From a virus, in IMG/VR virus record IMGVR_UViG_3300006108_000017, positions 1-56,213 of that record: a DNA stretch of 56,213 nt; one strand, written 5' to 3'. The translations under genes and the position numbers were made by a program. The notes under the pieces are model-generated. The model saw nothing but the letters and a program-made list of their open reading frames with translations. It had not been told where the DNA came from and made no database searches. Of the stretch, positions 47,506 to 55,034 are shown piece by piece. Each line of letters begins with the position of its first letter. The first letter of the stretch is position 1.

Positions 47506-47967
47506 TTAAAGAATCGCGTCTTGCAGTTCAGCAATCCGCAGTTTTGTGACGTGACCGCACATCCAGCCCATTTGCTTCAGGGACTCAACGATGGCGTTCA
47601 GATTGTTTTTGAGTACGACGACCTCAATGAGGATTTGGTTAAGCTCGACGATTTCCTGGTCTGCTGCGATGTAGGCCTGAATGTCCTTCGCTGACAGAGC
47701 GCGAGAGTAACCCTCGTTGTATTTCTTCCACAGCTTGCCTACCTTTTTCTCCTTGATGTTGATGATCCAGTCCTCAAGGCCTCGGACCTCTTGGTAGGAT
47801 TGATCGTAGGAGGATTGGTAGTGCGGGAGCGTGCGCATTATTTCTTCGAGGCGGCGACCTTCGAGCTTAAAGATCGGCTCGGCGGCTGCGATCTTGTCCT
47901 CGTACTTGGCAAGCAGAGGTACAATCTCCTCAAGCCGTTCCTCGCTAAGAGTTAGCATAAAGGACAT
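47506..47967 (-). CDS. uvsY: UvsY-like recombination mediator
   Basis: 153 residues, all helical. SRALSAKDIQAYIAADQEIVEL and VVLKNNLNAIVESLKQMGWMCGHVTKLR fit the UvsY pattern (RxLSxxDixxYi.xD, later a helix ending in an aromatic/Gly turn and a basic helix). T4 UvsY (137 residues) helps load UvsX on gp32-covered ssDNA. Synteny with uvsX and uvsW supports it. Confidence 0.8.
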   Translation of the reverse strand: MSFMLTLSEERLEEIVPLLAKYEDKIAAAEPIFKLEGRRLEEIMRTLPHYQSSYDQSYQEVRGLEDWIINIKEKKVGKLWKKYNEGYSRALSAKDIQAYIAADQEIVELNQILIEVVVLKNNLNAIVESLKQMGWMCGHVTKLRIAELQDAIL

Positions 47968-48042
47968 ATCGATTTCCTCGTGGTGAAGTGGGAGGCATCG
48001 GCACCGCCCGATTTCTCAGACGGTGCCTTGCTTAGGTGCAGA

Positions 48043-48050
48043 TATTTACT
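48043..48050 (-). promoter_or_regulatory. Weak late-type promoter (AGTAAATA)
   Basis: Between a GGCACCG / CGGTGCC hairpin and the gene upstream; 75 bp before uvsY. Confidence 0.4.
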
Positions 48051-48054
48051 GCTC

Positions 48055-48258
48055 CTACTTGTCCTCAGAAACCAGACCGATGGACTCGATAACGTCCTTG
48101 ATCTTCTGGTTGAGCTTGCGAGGCGAAACAAATACCTCACGAGCCACGGTAGTAACTTCCTGACCTTCGTACTGGCTGACAGTTGGGTAGGTAAGGATGA
48201 AGCCACCTTTCACGATTTCAATGGTGATCTGGTCACCGTAGGTGTTTAGATTTCCCAT
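48055..48258 (-). CDS. Small beta-rich protein in uvsX operon
   Basis: 67 residues, TAATG overlap with uvsX. ITIEIVKGGFILTYPTV and EVTTVAREVFVSPRKLNQKI. The pattern of a strand-rich head and a C-terminal helix is seen in small genes next to uvsX in T4-type phages; function unknown. Confidence 0.65.
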   Translation of the reverse strand: MGNLNTYGDQITIEIVKGGFILTYPTVSQYEGQEVTTVAREVFVSPRKLNQKIKDVIESIGLVSEDK

Positions 48259-49361
48259 TATGCTTCCTCTTCGGTTGCTTCAACCTCGGATGGGGCGATG
48301 AGACCCTCAGCTTCCGCGGTGAAGTTGGCTTCATCAGCCATTAGTTCAAGAACTGAACGCTCAGAAGCCACGATGACCGGATGAGAAAGGATTTTCTCAA
48401 CGAGATCAGCATCCAAGTGCTTCGTTTGGAAGCTGCGAGGTTCCTCGCCTGGGATTTCCAGCTTCTTCCATGCGCCGGCAGACTTGACCACGCCCATGTC
48501 TTCCATCATATCGAGGAAGCCAGAGTAGGGGTTCATGCCCTTGGAGTATGGAACTTCAACCTCGACGCGGGTTCCGACTTGAGCGAATCGAGACTTGTAG
48601 GTCTCGACCTTCATTCGGACACCAACAACCTCACCACCTTCCTTCAGCTTGGCTGGGACGATGAGGAGGATTTGAGAAGCTGAGTAGCGGATTGCGTTGT
48701 TGACAATCCACAGTCCCTGACCATTCATCAGATCGGCGTTCGGATAGACCTGGTGAGTGACGATAAAGGACATTGGATTGCGCTTGACACGCGAGACGAG
48801 GGTACGAAGCATGTGCTTCGACTGCTTGGCGCGCTGACCTTGGTCGCCCTTTTGAACACCCGTGTTGAAGTGCTCATTTTCGGAGTCCGTGATCAGCATG
48901 TCGATCGAGTCAAGAGCGATGACAACTGGAGGGCTGTCAGGATTGTCTCGGCCGTAGGCCTTCTCATAGTCCGTGATGAACTCTGAAACGACCTTCACAA
49001 CGTCCGCAAACGTAGTGACGCCGGCGTAGAGGAACTTATCCTCTCCGGTGTCAACACCAATCTTTCGGAGGTACCCGATGTCCATGGCGTTTTCGGAGTC
49101 AAGCATCAGAATGAAGGCGCCCTGCTTTTGGGCGTTCATGACGATGTTGGAGAGGATGAATGACTTACCAGCACCGGAAGGACCGGCGAGGCAGGTGATA
49201 CGACCTTGAGGGATACCCTTTTTGAAGGAGCCCGAGATCGTCTTGTTGAGCGCGAGGTTACCGGTCGAGTACCAGAACTTTGGCGGACCAAAGTCGGTTA
49301 CGATAGTGTCCATCTTGCTCAGTGTCTTTTTGAAGTCCTTAAGAAAGGAAAGTCCAGCCAT
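48258..49361 (-). CDS. uvsX: UvsX RecA-like recombinase
   Basis: 367 residues. Walker A GPSGAGKSF (about 59-67), LDSENAMD, Walker B VVIALDSIDML (about 146-156) and the L2-region KGDQGQRAKQSKH. Forms filaments on ssDNA with UvsY and gp32 for strand invasion. The C-terminus is acidic. Behind AAGGAGC. Confidence 0.96.
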   Translation of the reverse strand: MAGLSFLKDFKKTLSKMDTIVTDFGPPKFWYSTGNLALNKTISGSFKKGIPQGRITCLAGPSGAGKSFILSNIVMNAQKQGAFILMLDSENAMDIGYLRKIGVDTGEDKFLYAGVTTFADVVKVVSEFITDYEKAYGRDNPDSPPVVIALDSIDMLITDSENEHFNTGVQKGDQGQRAKQSKHMLRTLVSRVKRNPMSFIVTHQVYPNADLMNGQGLWIVNNAIRYSASQILLIVPAKLKEGGEVVGVRMKVETYKSRFAQVGTRVEVEVPYSKGMNPYSGFLDMMEDMGVVKSAGAWKKLEIPGEEPRSFQTKHLDADLVEKILSHPVIVASERSVLELMADEANFTAEAEGLIAPSEVEATEEEA

Positions 49362-49386
49362 GTGTAGCTCCTTGTGCTGTTAGGCT

Positions 49387-49408
49387 AGGAGAGACTTTCG
49401 TCTCTCCT
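49387..49408 (-). other. Hairpin between gp32 and uvsX genes
   Basis: 9-bp perfect stem AGGAGAGAC / GTCTCTCCT closing a GAAA tetraloop on the transcript, with no T-run. Likely stabilises or processes the mRNA between two genes needed in very different amounts. Confidence 0.55.
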
Positions 49409-49416
49409 TAGCGTGA

Positions 49417-50307
49417 TTAGTCAGCCTTTGCGGCTGCAGCACGGGCGCGGAGCTGCTCGAGGATCGAGCTAGACTTTGAACCACCTTCGCTTGCAGCAGG
49501 AGCTGCAGTTTCTTCTTCAGCCGGAGCTGCAGCCTTCGTTTCGACGCGAGCAGGAGCTGGCTTCGAAGTAGCGGCTGGGGTAGAAGCAGGAGCAGCTGCC
49601 TCTTCGCCATCTTCGAAGGCTTGACCGGTCTGGTCAGCAACGAGGAGAGCTTCGACGGTAGCCAGATCAGGCTTCTTGCCGCGGTAGTCAGCGAGGTTGT
49701 AGAGGTTCAGGCTCTCGATGATCTCGTCATCGAGGTCAGTTTGCTTCGGCGCGAAGCTCGAAGTGGTGTACGAGGCGTACTGACCAGACTTCGTCTTCTT
49801 GATGCGGAAGTTGTAGCCGCCCTTGAACTCGTAAGGGGCATCTTCGAGGTCACCAGACTGGAATGCAGCTTGGATTTGCTTGAAGACGGCCGGTCCGAAC
49901 TCGATGAGCTTGACCAGTTGCGATTGGTCGTGTTCGATTGGGCTCTCGATTACGATCACCTGACCGATGTAGGACTTCTTGCGGTAGTACTTCTTGCCCA
50001 TGTCCTCGTTCTTCTCGTCGTAGTACTTACGCGAGAGTTCGCAGATGGGGCACTTCTCACCGTGCATGGTGAGGCAAGGGACCTTCTTCTTCTGGCCATT
50101 GACCACCAGCTCGTGCTGGAGGTTTTCAACCAGGAAGCCCAGGTCAGTATCGCTGTCGAGATCGGGAAGGAAGCGGACCACCGCAGTGGCGTCATCTGGC
50201 ATTTTCCAGAAGGGATAGAAGAGCTTCCAGGACTGGTCGCCGCCGCCACCAGTGTTCTTCTTATCAAAAGCAGCCTTGAGGGCTTCGAGCTTGTTCTTTG
50301 CAGACAT
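49417..50307 (-). CDS. 32: Single-stranded DNA-binding protein (gp32 type)
   Basis: 296 residues from MSAKNKLEALKAAFDKK, behind AGGAGAAAA. Basic N-terminal cooperativity region, OB-type core with a zinc site in CLTMHGEKCPICELSRKYY (about 78-96) and an Ala/Pro/Glu-rich linker with a helical, charged C-terminus that in T4 recruits partner proteins. Size matches T4 gp32 (301). Confidence 0.94.
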   Translation of the reverse strand: MSAKNKLEALKAAFDKKNTGGGGDQSWKLFYPFWKMPDDATAVVRFLPDLDSDTDLGFLVENLQHELVVNGQKKKVPCLTMHGEKCPICELSRKYYDEKNEDMGKKYYRKKSYIGQVIVIESPIEHDQSQLVKLIEFGPAVFKQIQAAFQSGDLEDAPYEFKGGYNFRIKKTKSGQYASYTTSSFAPKQTDLDDEIIESLNLYNLADYRGKKPDLATVEALLVADQTGQAFEDGEEAAAPASTPAATSKPAPARVETKAAAPAEEETAAPAASEGGSKSSSILEQLRARAAAAKAD

Positions 50308-50373
50308 TTGTTTTCTCCTAAACGTGATAAAGTTTTCAAACCACAAAAGTGTGACATCATTAGACGCACAAAC

Positions 50374-50381
50374 TATTTATG
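50374..50381 (-). promoter_or_regulatory. Late-type promoter of gene 32 (CATAAATA)
   Basis: 67 bp before the gp32 start. Confidence 0.6.
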
Positions 50382-50464
50382 GGGTCCATAACCAGGGCTC
50401 AACCAGAGCCAAATTATTTTTCAGCGAGAGGGCCCATATCGGGCGTCAACACCCTCGGCAAACA

Positions 50465-50488
50465 GAAAAGGCTGCCTGAAAGCAGCCC
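50465..50488 (-). terminator. Rho-independent terminator
   Basis: GGCTGC / GCAGCC stem followed by TTTTC on the minus strand, right after the P-loop kinase gene. Confidence 0.75.
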
Positions 50489-50493
50489 TCTCC

Positions 50494-51045
50494 TTAGCCC
50501 AGGTGGAGTGTCATGGTTGTGGGTTCAACACCCAGACCATCGACGTGCAGGATGAAGTCGGCTTCAGAGCCGAGCAGCATGGCCTGCTGCCGCATGTACA
50601 TGTCCCTGACGACGTGCTCAGGGACGGACTTATCTCCACGCGTGCTTTGACGATCGATGACCGTCTGCAGGGGAGCGTGCACCTCAACGGCGCAGATAGA
50701 GAAGCCCTTCTGGCGAGCTTCCTGGATCCAACGAGCGCGCGACTTGCGGGTCAGGTTGGTGTTATCAACGAACAGAACATCCGCCTTGAGGGCTTCGTTC
50801 CATTCCTTGTTCACGTGGTTGTTGAACTCAGCCGGCTTTTCATTCGCGTAGGCGAATGCACCAGCGTAGACGGCCGCTTCCGAAGGGCGGCCAGTTGCTG
50901 GACCGCTCTTGAAGAAGAACGACAGGCGGCAATCGTCCAAAGAGAACGTCTTCACCGTGCCTTCAGCTTTTTCAGCCAGAGCTCGCATGGCGGTGGACTT
51001 GCCAGCACCCGAAACCCCAACCATGATGTAGCAAGTCTTAGGCAT
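50494..51045 (-). CDS. Polynucleotide-kinase-like P-loop kinase
   Basis: 183 residues from MPKTCYIMVGVSGAGKST, whose ATG overlaps the HD gene stop (TAATG). Walker A GVSGAGKST (about 10-18), FVDNTNLTRKSRARWI (the Walker B/lid region of T4 PNK-type kinases) and RSKSRARW-like basic residues. 5'-kinase half only; the phosphatase half of T4 PNK is absent. Likely nucleic-acid end repair. Confidence 0.8.
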   Translation of the reverse strand: MPKTCYIMVGVSGAGKSTAMRALAEKAEGTVKTFSLDDCRLSFFFKSGPATGRPSEAAVYAGAFAYANEKPAEFNNHVNKEWNEALKADVLFVDNTNLTRKSRARWIQEARQKGFSICAVEVHAPLQTVIDRQSTRGDKSVPEHVVRDMYMRQQAMLLGSEADFILHVDGLGVEPTTMTLHLG

Positions 51046-51659
51046 TAGACGCTTTCCCATTCGTTCATCCAGACATCCACCGCGGCCAGCTTTTCAGCTT
51101 GACCATCAGAGATGCGGCCGTGTTGATCGCTCAGCAGCAGGTCCAGCCAGGCGCGATGTCCAGCTTCACCCATGCGCAGCATGAAGGAGTCTTTCAGGTT
51201 CTTCCGCTTGGCCTTGTCCTTCAGACCGAACGGGACGTGGTACTCCAGCATCATCGAGATGTTGGACACGTCCTCGATAGAGAACTTCAAAAGGTCCTTG
51301 GTCAGATGGCGGTTAGCCAGAGCGTAATCAACCCAGATGCGGGCGGACAGCTGCTCATGCCCGTGGTACGCTCGGTATTCGCCACGCTCCTCAGAGAACT
51401 TGGTGATCTCCGCAGGGGGCTTGCCGACATCGTGGAAGAGACACGCGACCAGCGTGGTCATGCGTTGAGTGTCTGACCGCTTGTCGGCCAGATTTTCCAT
51501 GTACCACTCGATCAGCATGCGAGTGTGAACTCCAACGTTCTCCTCGCGGTGCCAGGGAGAGTCCTCACGCGTGTTGACCATCGCCAACCAGAGGTCCGTC
51601 TTTCGGAACTCCGCGAAGAAGGCGTTGAAGTTGGTAACTGCGTCGGACTTTACAGACAT
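51045..51659 (-). CDS. HD-domain phosphohydrolase
   Basis: 204 residues from MSVKSDAVTNF. The HD signature: an early His (VGVHTRMLIEW), LFHDVGKPP (HD, about 87-94) and HEQLSA, then a distal Asp. HD enzymes hydrolyse nucleotides or 2'-3' cyclic phosphates; next to a PNK-like kinase it may act on RNA/DNA ends. The start is set by GGAGAG and by a promoter lying just upstream. An in-frame extension to 52019 exists but is judged to be a frameshift artefact. Confidence 0.75.
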   Translation of the reverse strand: MSVKSDAVTNFNAFFAEFRKTDLWLAMVNTREDSPWHREENVGVHTRMLIEWYMENLADKRSDTQRMTTLVACLFHDVGKPPAEITKFSEERGEYRAYHGHEQLSARIWVDYALANRHLTKDLLKFSIEDVSNISMMLEYHVPFGLKDKAKRKNLKDSFMLRMGEAGHRAWLDLLLSDQHGRISDGQAEKLAAVDVWMNEWESV

Positions 51660-51681
51660 TCGTGGCTCTCCAATCTTTAAG

Positions 51682-51712
51682 ATTGTATCACGCGTGTCTG
51701 CAAAAGTAAACA
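51682..51712 (-). promoter_or_regulatory. Early-type promoter of the HD gene
   Basis: TTTACT, 17 bp, TACAAT, located inside the continuous reading frame. Confidence 0.6.
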
Positions 51713-51721
51713 GGGAAAGTG

Positions 51722-52019
51722 CTATTCCCTCCCAAAAAACTTCGTCGAGCATGTCTTCGAGAAGATGCATCGGCTCAGAGTCGGAGGCGCCCGTATCGGA
51801 ATAGACTGCCATGACGGCCATCATGTCGCGATAGACCTCATTTCGGTTTTTCCCCGCGTTCACAGACGCGGCGAAGGTCTTGTTCAGATCGACCGCGGCC
51901 TTAGCGCAGCGGCGCTGCATCTTCTTGTCCTCGTCGTGGGTGTAGAGGTCCCACTTGTCGGCAGAGAAAGTCGGGGTTTCGATTTTGGTGGTGCGCTTCA
52001 GAACGTTCACGAGGCCCAT
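51722..52019 (-). CDS. Small helical protein of unknown function, reading frame probably disturbed
   Basis: From MGLVNVLKRTTKIET (AAGGAACC upstream). Mostly helical; MHLLEDMLDEVF near the end. As sequenced, the frame runs on in frame into the HD protein. If the T6 run near 51733-51738 had five T, it would end DEVFGRE and the TAG at 51722-51724, and the TAG would sit before the promoter just like those of neighbouring genes. No family recognised. Confidence 0.55.
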
Positions 52020-52231
52020 GGACCGGTTCCTTCTTGCTTGGGGGTGTACTTGAACCAACGGACGAAGCCGATGGTCTTGCCTTTCTTGTCGACCTTAATC
52101 CGAACTCCGCAGAGCCAGATCACGATGATGAAGAGGAGCATGAGGACCCATGCAACCATCATCCAGATGGTGAAGAGGGTGGCTGCGATCACGCTGACCA
52201 GAAGTTGGAAAAACTCAGAGAGGGTCTTCAT
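52007..52231 (-). CDS. Small membrane protein
   Basis: 74 residues from MKTLSEFFQLL. Two overlapping hydrophobic helices (about 9-28 and 29-44) then a basic, beta-like end (VRIKVDKKGKTIGFVRWFKYTPK). Overlaps the genes on both sides by a few bases. No family recognised. Confidence 0.6.
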   Translation of the reverse strand: MKTLSEFFQLLVSVIAATLFTIWMMVAWVLMLLFIIVIWLCGVRIKVDKKGKTIGFVRWFKYTPKQEGTGPWAS

Positions 52232-52233
52232 GA

Positions 52234-52557
52234 TCAATCCATCCGCGTTGCGGAGTAGGCAGTGTAGCCTGCCTCCTTGAGAACATCCGAGAAGGCACGA
52301 GCACCGGCAGCCTTAGCGTCCATGCACTGCGTGGAATGCTGCGAAGGGTTCCAGACGGTCCATCCGCCGTAGTACTCGTCGCGGCGGCCGAGACCCATCT
52401 TCTTCATCTCGTTGACGAGAGGACCGCGAGCGGGCTTGATGTTGACCCACGCGAAACCGCAGGGGTACCATTGATCGGGATGCTGCTTGATATATTCAGC
52501 AGTGGCAGAGATAGCCGCGTTCTGGGCTTTCTCGATGAGGGCTTTGATATCCGACAT
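52234..52557 (-). CDS. Phage protein of unknown function
   Basis: 107 residues from MSDIKALIEKAQNAAIS, behind AAAGGACA. GFAWVNIKPARGPLVNEMKKMGLGRRDEYYGGWTVWNPS is a conserved-looking core with many aromatics, and CMDAKAAGARAFSDVL is helical. A longer reading through the upstream gene is rejected. No family recognised. Confidence 0.65.
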   Translation of the reverse strand: MSDIKALIEKAQNAAISATAEYIKQHPDQWYPCGFAWVNIKPARGPLVNEMKKMGLGRRDEYYGGWTVWNPSQHSTQCMDAKAAGARAFSDVLKEAGYTAYSATRMD

Positions 52558-52570
52558 CTGTCTTGTCCTT

Positions 52571-52939
52571 TCAGAGCTGAACGATTTCGAAGCGGTTCTT
52601 GCCAACCGCCTTGAGGGTGCCAATCTTCTTGGCGCTGCCGGGATAGTTAGAGAAGAAGTAGTCGTCGACGGTGACACCGTTGAAGTTGTCGGGAGCCTCA
52701 AAGACTCCAGCACCGTCCGTGAACTCGCAGGCATAAAGGCTGATACCCTTTGCCTTGTGCGCGTGGCGCGACTTGCGACCGGCAGCTTCCTTGGTGCTGA
52801 TGATGCGGGCGAGATAGCCGTCTTCATAAAGACGGCTGACCGGCTTGTAAGCGTAGCCGATGAGAGCCACGGCGATCTTCTCACCATCGCGGATAACCGT
52901 GCGAGTGGGAGATTTTGCGGTATAGACGTAGGAACCCAT
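52571..52939 (-). CDS. Phage protein of unknown function
   Basis: 122 residues behind AAGGAGAC. Beta-rich: VIRDGEKIAVALIGYAYKP and KGISLYACEFTDGAGVFEAP. First gene of a unit 52939 to 52007. No family recognised. Confidence 0.65.
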   Translation of the reverse strand: MGSYVYTAKSPTRTVIRDGEKIAVALIGYAYKPVSRLYEDGYLARIISTKEAAGRKSRHAHKAKGISLYACEFTDGAGVFEAPDNFNGVTVDDYFFSNYPGSAKKIGTLKAVGKNRFEIVQL

Positions 52940-52970
52940 CAGAAAGTCTCCTTAGCCATTTGTTATTCTT

Positions 52971-53000
52971 ATCTTATACAGAACCGTCAGGTTGTAAACA
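52971..53000 (-). promoter_or_regulatory. Early-type promoter
   Basis: TTTACA, 16 bp, TAAGAT with ACCTG extension. Confidence 0.65.
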
Positions 53001-53040
53001 GGAAAGAGGCGGAGCCCGCCTCTTTCCCAGGTTCACATTT

Positions 53041-53469
53041 TCAGAAGTGGGGATTGCGTTCGTCGCGGTGACCTTGAACCAGCGACCAGGTTCCGCCAGC
53101 CTTGCGCCAGGAACCGGTTGTCTTCCGGCGGCGGTAGGTGCTTCCTGTAGAAGTGATGACGTTCAAAGTGTTCGTGATCCGAACGATTTCACCGTCGGGG
53201 TAAGAATCGCCGTTGAAGGAGTAGGAGACCTTGTCTCCAACCGCGGGAGCCTTGATGATGTCGTAGCGAGGGTAGCAGCCGCGACCAGCATCAGTACCAA
53301 CGTGAAGGCTGCCAGTCAGCTTCGTGACCTGAGCTGCAAGGGCCTCAACTTCTTCGTGGGACTTCCAATCCCACCGGCACTTCAGGTTGGGATTGCCGCG
53401 GTGGCTTTCGACTTCGTTTCCGCTGAGGACCGAAGCGACTTCGTTTTCGTTCATGAGGAGGTACAGCAT
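53041..53469 (-). CDS. Phage protein of unknown function with SH3-like end
   Basis: 142 residues behind GGAGACA. After a helical head, AVGDKVSYSFNGDSYPDGEIVRITN and ITSTGSTYRRRKTTGSWRKAGGTW make a small barrel-like beta domain with basic loops. Own consensus early promoter. No family recognised. Confidence 0.65.
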   Translation of the reverse strand: MLYLLMNENEVASVLSGNEVESHRGNPNLKCRWDWKSHEEVEALAAQVTKLTGSLHVGTDAGRGCYPRYDIIKAPAVGDKVSYSFNGDSYPDGEIVRITNTLNVITSTGSTYRRRKTTGSWRKAGGTWSLVQGHRDERNPHF

Positions 53470-53495
53470 TTTGATTGTCTCCAGTTGATATAATG

Positions 53496-53525
53496 ATTAT
53501 ACCTCGGGACATCAGGATGTACACA
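53496..53525 (-). promoter_or_regulatory. Early-type promoter
   Basis: TGTACA, 16 bp, TATAAT with ATCCTG extension. Confidence 0.75.
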
Positions 53526-53553
53526 GGCAAAATGCAACCTGTGGAACTTTTTC

Positions 53554-53856
53554 TTACGTGTTGAACACGAACACCTTGACGTTGTCAAGGGCCGGGTTCG
53601 TATTGTTCTCGTGGACGTCGAAGCGCCAGTACGTGATGTCGCCATCAGCGTCACGATCGATTTTCGTCAGCGTGAAGTAGGCGGTGTTTCCGGTTTTTTG
53701 AGAGCGAATCCCAAAGCCCACCGCCATGTCGTCTCGGAACAGGGTGCGAAGGCATCCACGAACCTGTGAGATATCCGTGAAGAAGGCGTTCTTCTCCTTG
53801 TCCCACGTGAAGAGGTTCGACGGATAGATTTCCCCAACGACGTTAGAGATGCTCAT
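53554..53856 (-). CDS. Phage protein of unknown function
   Basis: 100 residues, ATGA overlap with the small acidic gene upstream. IYPSNLFTWDKEKNAFF, a KTGNTAYFTLTKI strand and a beta-rich end. No family recognised. Confidence 0.65.
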   Translation of the reverse strand: MSISNVVGEIYPSNLFTWDKEKNAFFTDISQVRGCLRTLFRDDMAVGFGIRSQKTGNTAYFTLTKIDRDADGDITYWRFDVHENNTNPALDNVKVFVFNT

Positions 53857-53957
53857 GCAGCTTCCTCCTCGGGGAAAACTTCCTCATCGTTCGCATGATG
53901 CACATCGTACATTTCGCGAAGAGCTTGTTCTTCTTCAGCTGTAAGTTCGATGAACAT
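53853..53957 (-). CDS. Very small acidic protein
   Basis: 34 residues (FIELTAEEEQALREMYDV core), AAGGA before the start, ATGA overlap with the next gene and an early-type promoter upstream. About one third of the residues are Glu or Asp. No family recognised. Confidence 0.6.
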   Translation of the reverse strand: MFIELTAEEEQALREMYDVHHANDEEVFPEEEAA

Positions 53958-53982
53958 GAGGTCGTCCTTCAGATTAGGATTG

Positions 53983-54013
53983 ATCATACACCGCTTTTGT
54001 CAGGATGTAAACA
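53983..54013 (-). promoter_or_regulatory. Early-type promoter
   Basis: TTTACA, 17 bp, TATGAT with ATCCTG extension; the TAG of the preceding gene is just upstream. Confidence 0.7.
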
Positions 54014-54020
54014 GAAAAAG

Positions 54021-54245
54021 CTATTCGATGGGCAAAGAATCCAGCCAAGCCATTCCTTCTTCCATCGTATCGAAGAGGAGACCATCGGCCTTCCATTCGG
54101 CGGCGCACTTCTGACAGAAGGAAGCCGAGACGAGGACAGGGTGGAACCCTTCGACAGGATCGCAATCCTCGTCCTTATAGAAGACCATGACGTCTTCTTC
54201 ATTGGGGCCGAGAACGTGGCCGCAGCTTGCAGTGATTGATCCCAT
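54021..54245 (-). CDS. Small protein with zinc-ribbon-like Cys pairs
   Basis: 74 residues, start overlapping the upstream stop (TGATG). ASCGHVLG and FCQKCAAEW place Cys-x-His and Cys-x-x-Cys about 35 residues apart, a likely zinc site; the tail EEGMAWLDSLPIE is helical. Function unknown. Confidence 0.6.
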   Translation of the reverse strand: MGSITASCGHVLGPNEEDVMVFYKDEDCDPVEGFHPVLVSASFCQKCAAEWKADGLLFDTMEEGMAWLDSLPIE

Positions 54246-54601
54246 CATTTCCTCGGCTTCCAGGCCATCGCCCATTCATACACGTTCGTCTTCTTGATCG
54301 TGTCATCTTCTAGGGTGTTCACCCACGCTCCCAAATCATCCGCACACGCATAGCCAGCCTTGATGACTTCAAGCTCCAGTTCTGCGATCCTTGCGCGAAG
54401 AGCCTCGATCGTGGGAGTCACATCGTCTCGAAGTGCCTCACCGATTTTAGCTGCAGCAGCGCAGTGCGTTGGGGTCTTGCCGTAGGTGGTGACCCACTCT
54501 ATCCCATCAGGGCCGATGCGGCGCGCTAGGATAATGACTTGATCATAGTTGTGTTTTTTCGCCAGCGCCTTAGCTGCAGAAATAGGAATTTTATCTGGCA
54601 T
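54245..54601 (-). CDS. Phage protein of unknown function
   Basis: 118 residues. An alpha/beta head with IPISAAKALAKKHNYDQVIILARRI and GIEWVTTYGKTPTHCAAAAKIGE, followed by a coiled-coil-like TIEALRARIAELELEVIKAG. The head recalls small phage proteins with WVTTYG and CA..A...; function unknown. Confidence 0.65.
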   Translation of the reverse strand: MPDKIPISAAKALAKKHNYDQVIILARRIGPDGIEWVTTYGKTPTHCAAAAKIGEALRDDVTPTIEALRARIAELELEVIKAGYACADDLGAWVNTLEDDTIKKTNVYEWAMAWKPRK

Positions 54602-54890
54602 TCAGAACCTTCTTCGCAACTTCGTGGAGGTTGGTGCAGGCGCCATCGAAGCGATCGTACTTGATGTGCTTCTCGGCGGCATCTTGCTCAGCAGCTTCGG
54701 ACATTGCGTCACAGGATTTTGCCATGCCCTCTATAGACATGTAGTCCTTGTAGCGTTGGATGCCAGCTTCTTTGCCGGCTTGGAAGCCGACCTCGAAGGT
54801 GTGGTTCACCACGTACATGCCGCAGAATATAAAGACGATCGTGAGGATGACCCAGACAATCGTAGAGTGGGAAGTGTAGACCTTTGACAT
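54591..54890 (-). CDS. Small membrane protein
   Basis: 99 residues from MSKVYTSHSTIVWVILTIVF, behind GGAGGATT. One transmembrane helix (about 9-29) and a soluble helical remainder with two Cys. Heads the unit 54890 to 54021. No family recognised. Confidence 0.6.
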   Translation of the reverse strand: MSKVYTSHSTIVWVILTIVFIFCGMYVVNHTFEVGFQAGKEAGIQRYKDYMSIEGMAKSCDAMSEAAEQDAAEKHIKYDRFDGACTNLHEVAKKVLNAR

Positions 54891-54913
54891 GGCAAAATCC
54901 TCCATTGGATTAC

Positions 54914-54944
54914 AGCGTATCCTGATTCTGTGCAAATGTAAACA
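54914..54944 (-). promoter_or_regulatory. Early-type promoter, minus arm of a divergent pair
   Basis: TTTACA, 17 bp, TACGCT. Confidence 0.6.
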
Positions 54945-54973
54945 GGAAAAAGTTTGTCAACCTGCCTCTTTCC

Positions 54974-55003
54974 TGTTTACAACCTGGCGTACCAGTATAA
55001 TAT
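54974..55003 (+). promoter_or_regulatory. Early-type promoter, plus arm of a divergent pair
   Basis: TTTACA with the ACCTG extension, 16 bp, TAATAT; the only early-type promoter seen on the plus strand. Confidence 0.65.
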
Positions 55004-55034
55004 CAGATCATCAACACAGCTACGGAGAATCACA

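Noticed and set aside
49380-49640. Lys/Leu/Gln-rich open frame opposite in phase to gp32
   Set aside because: It is a frame shadow of the Ala/Glu-rich C-terminus of gp32; no ribosome binding site.
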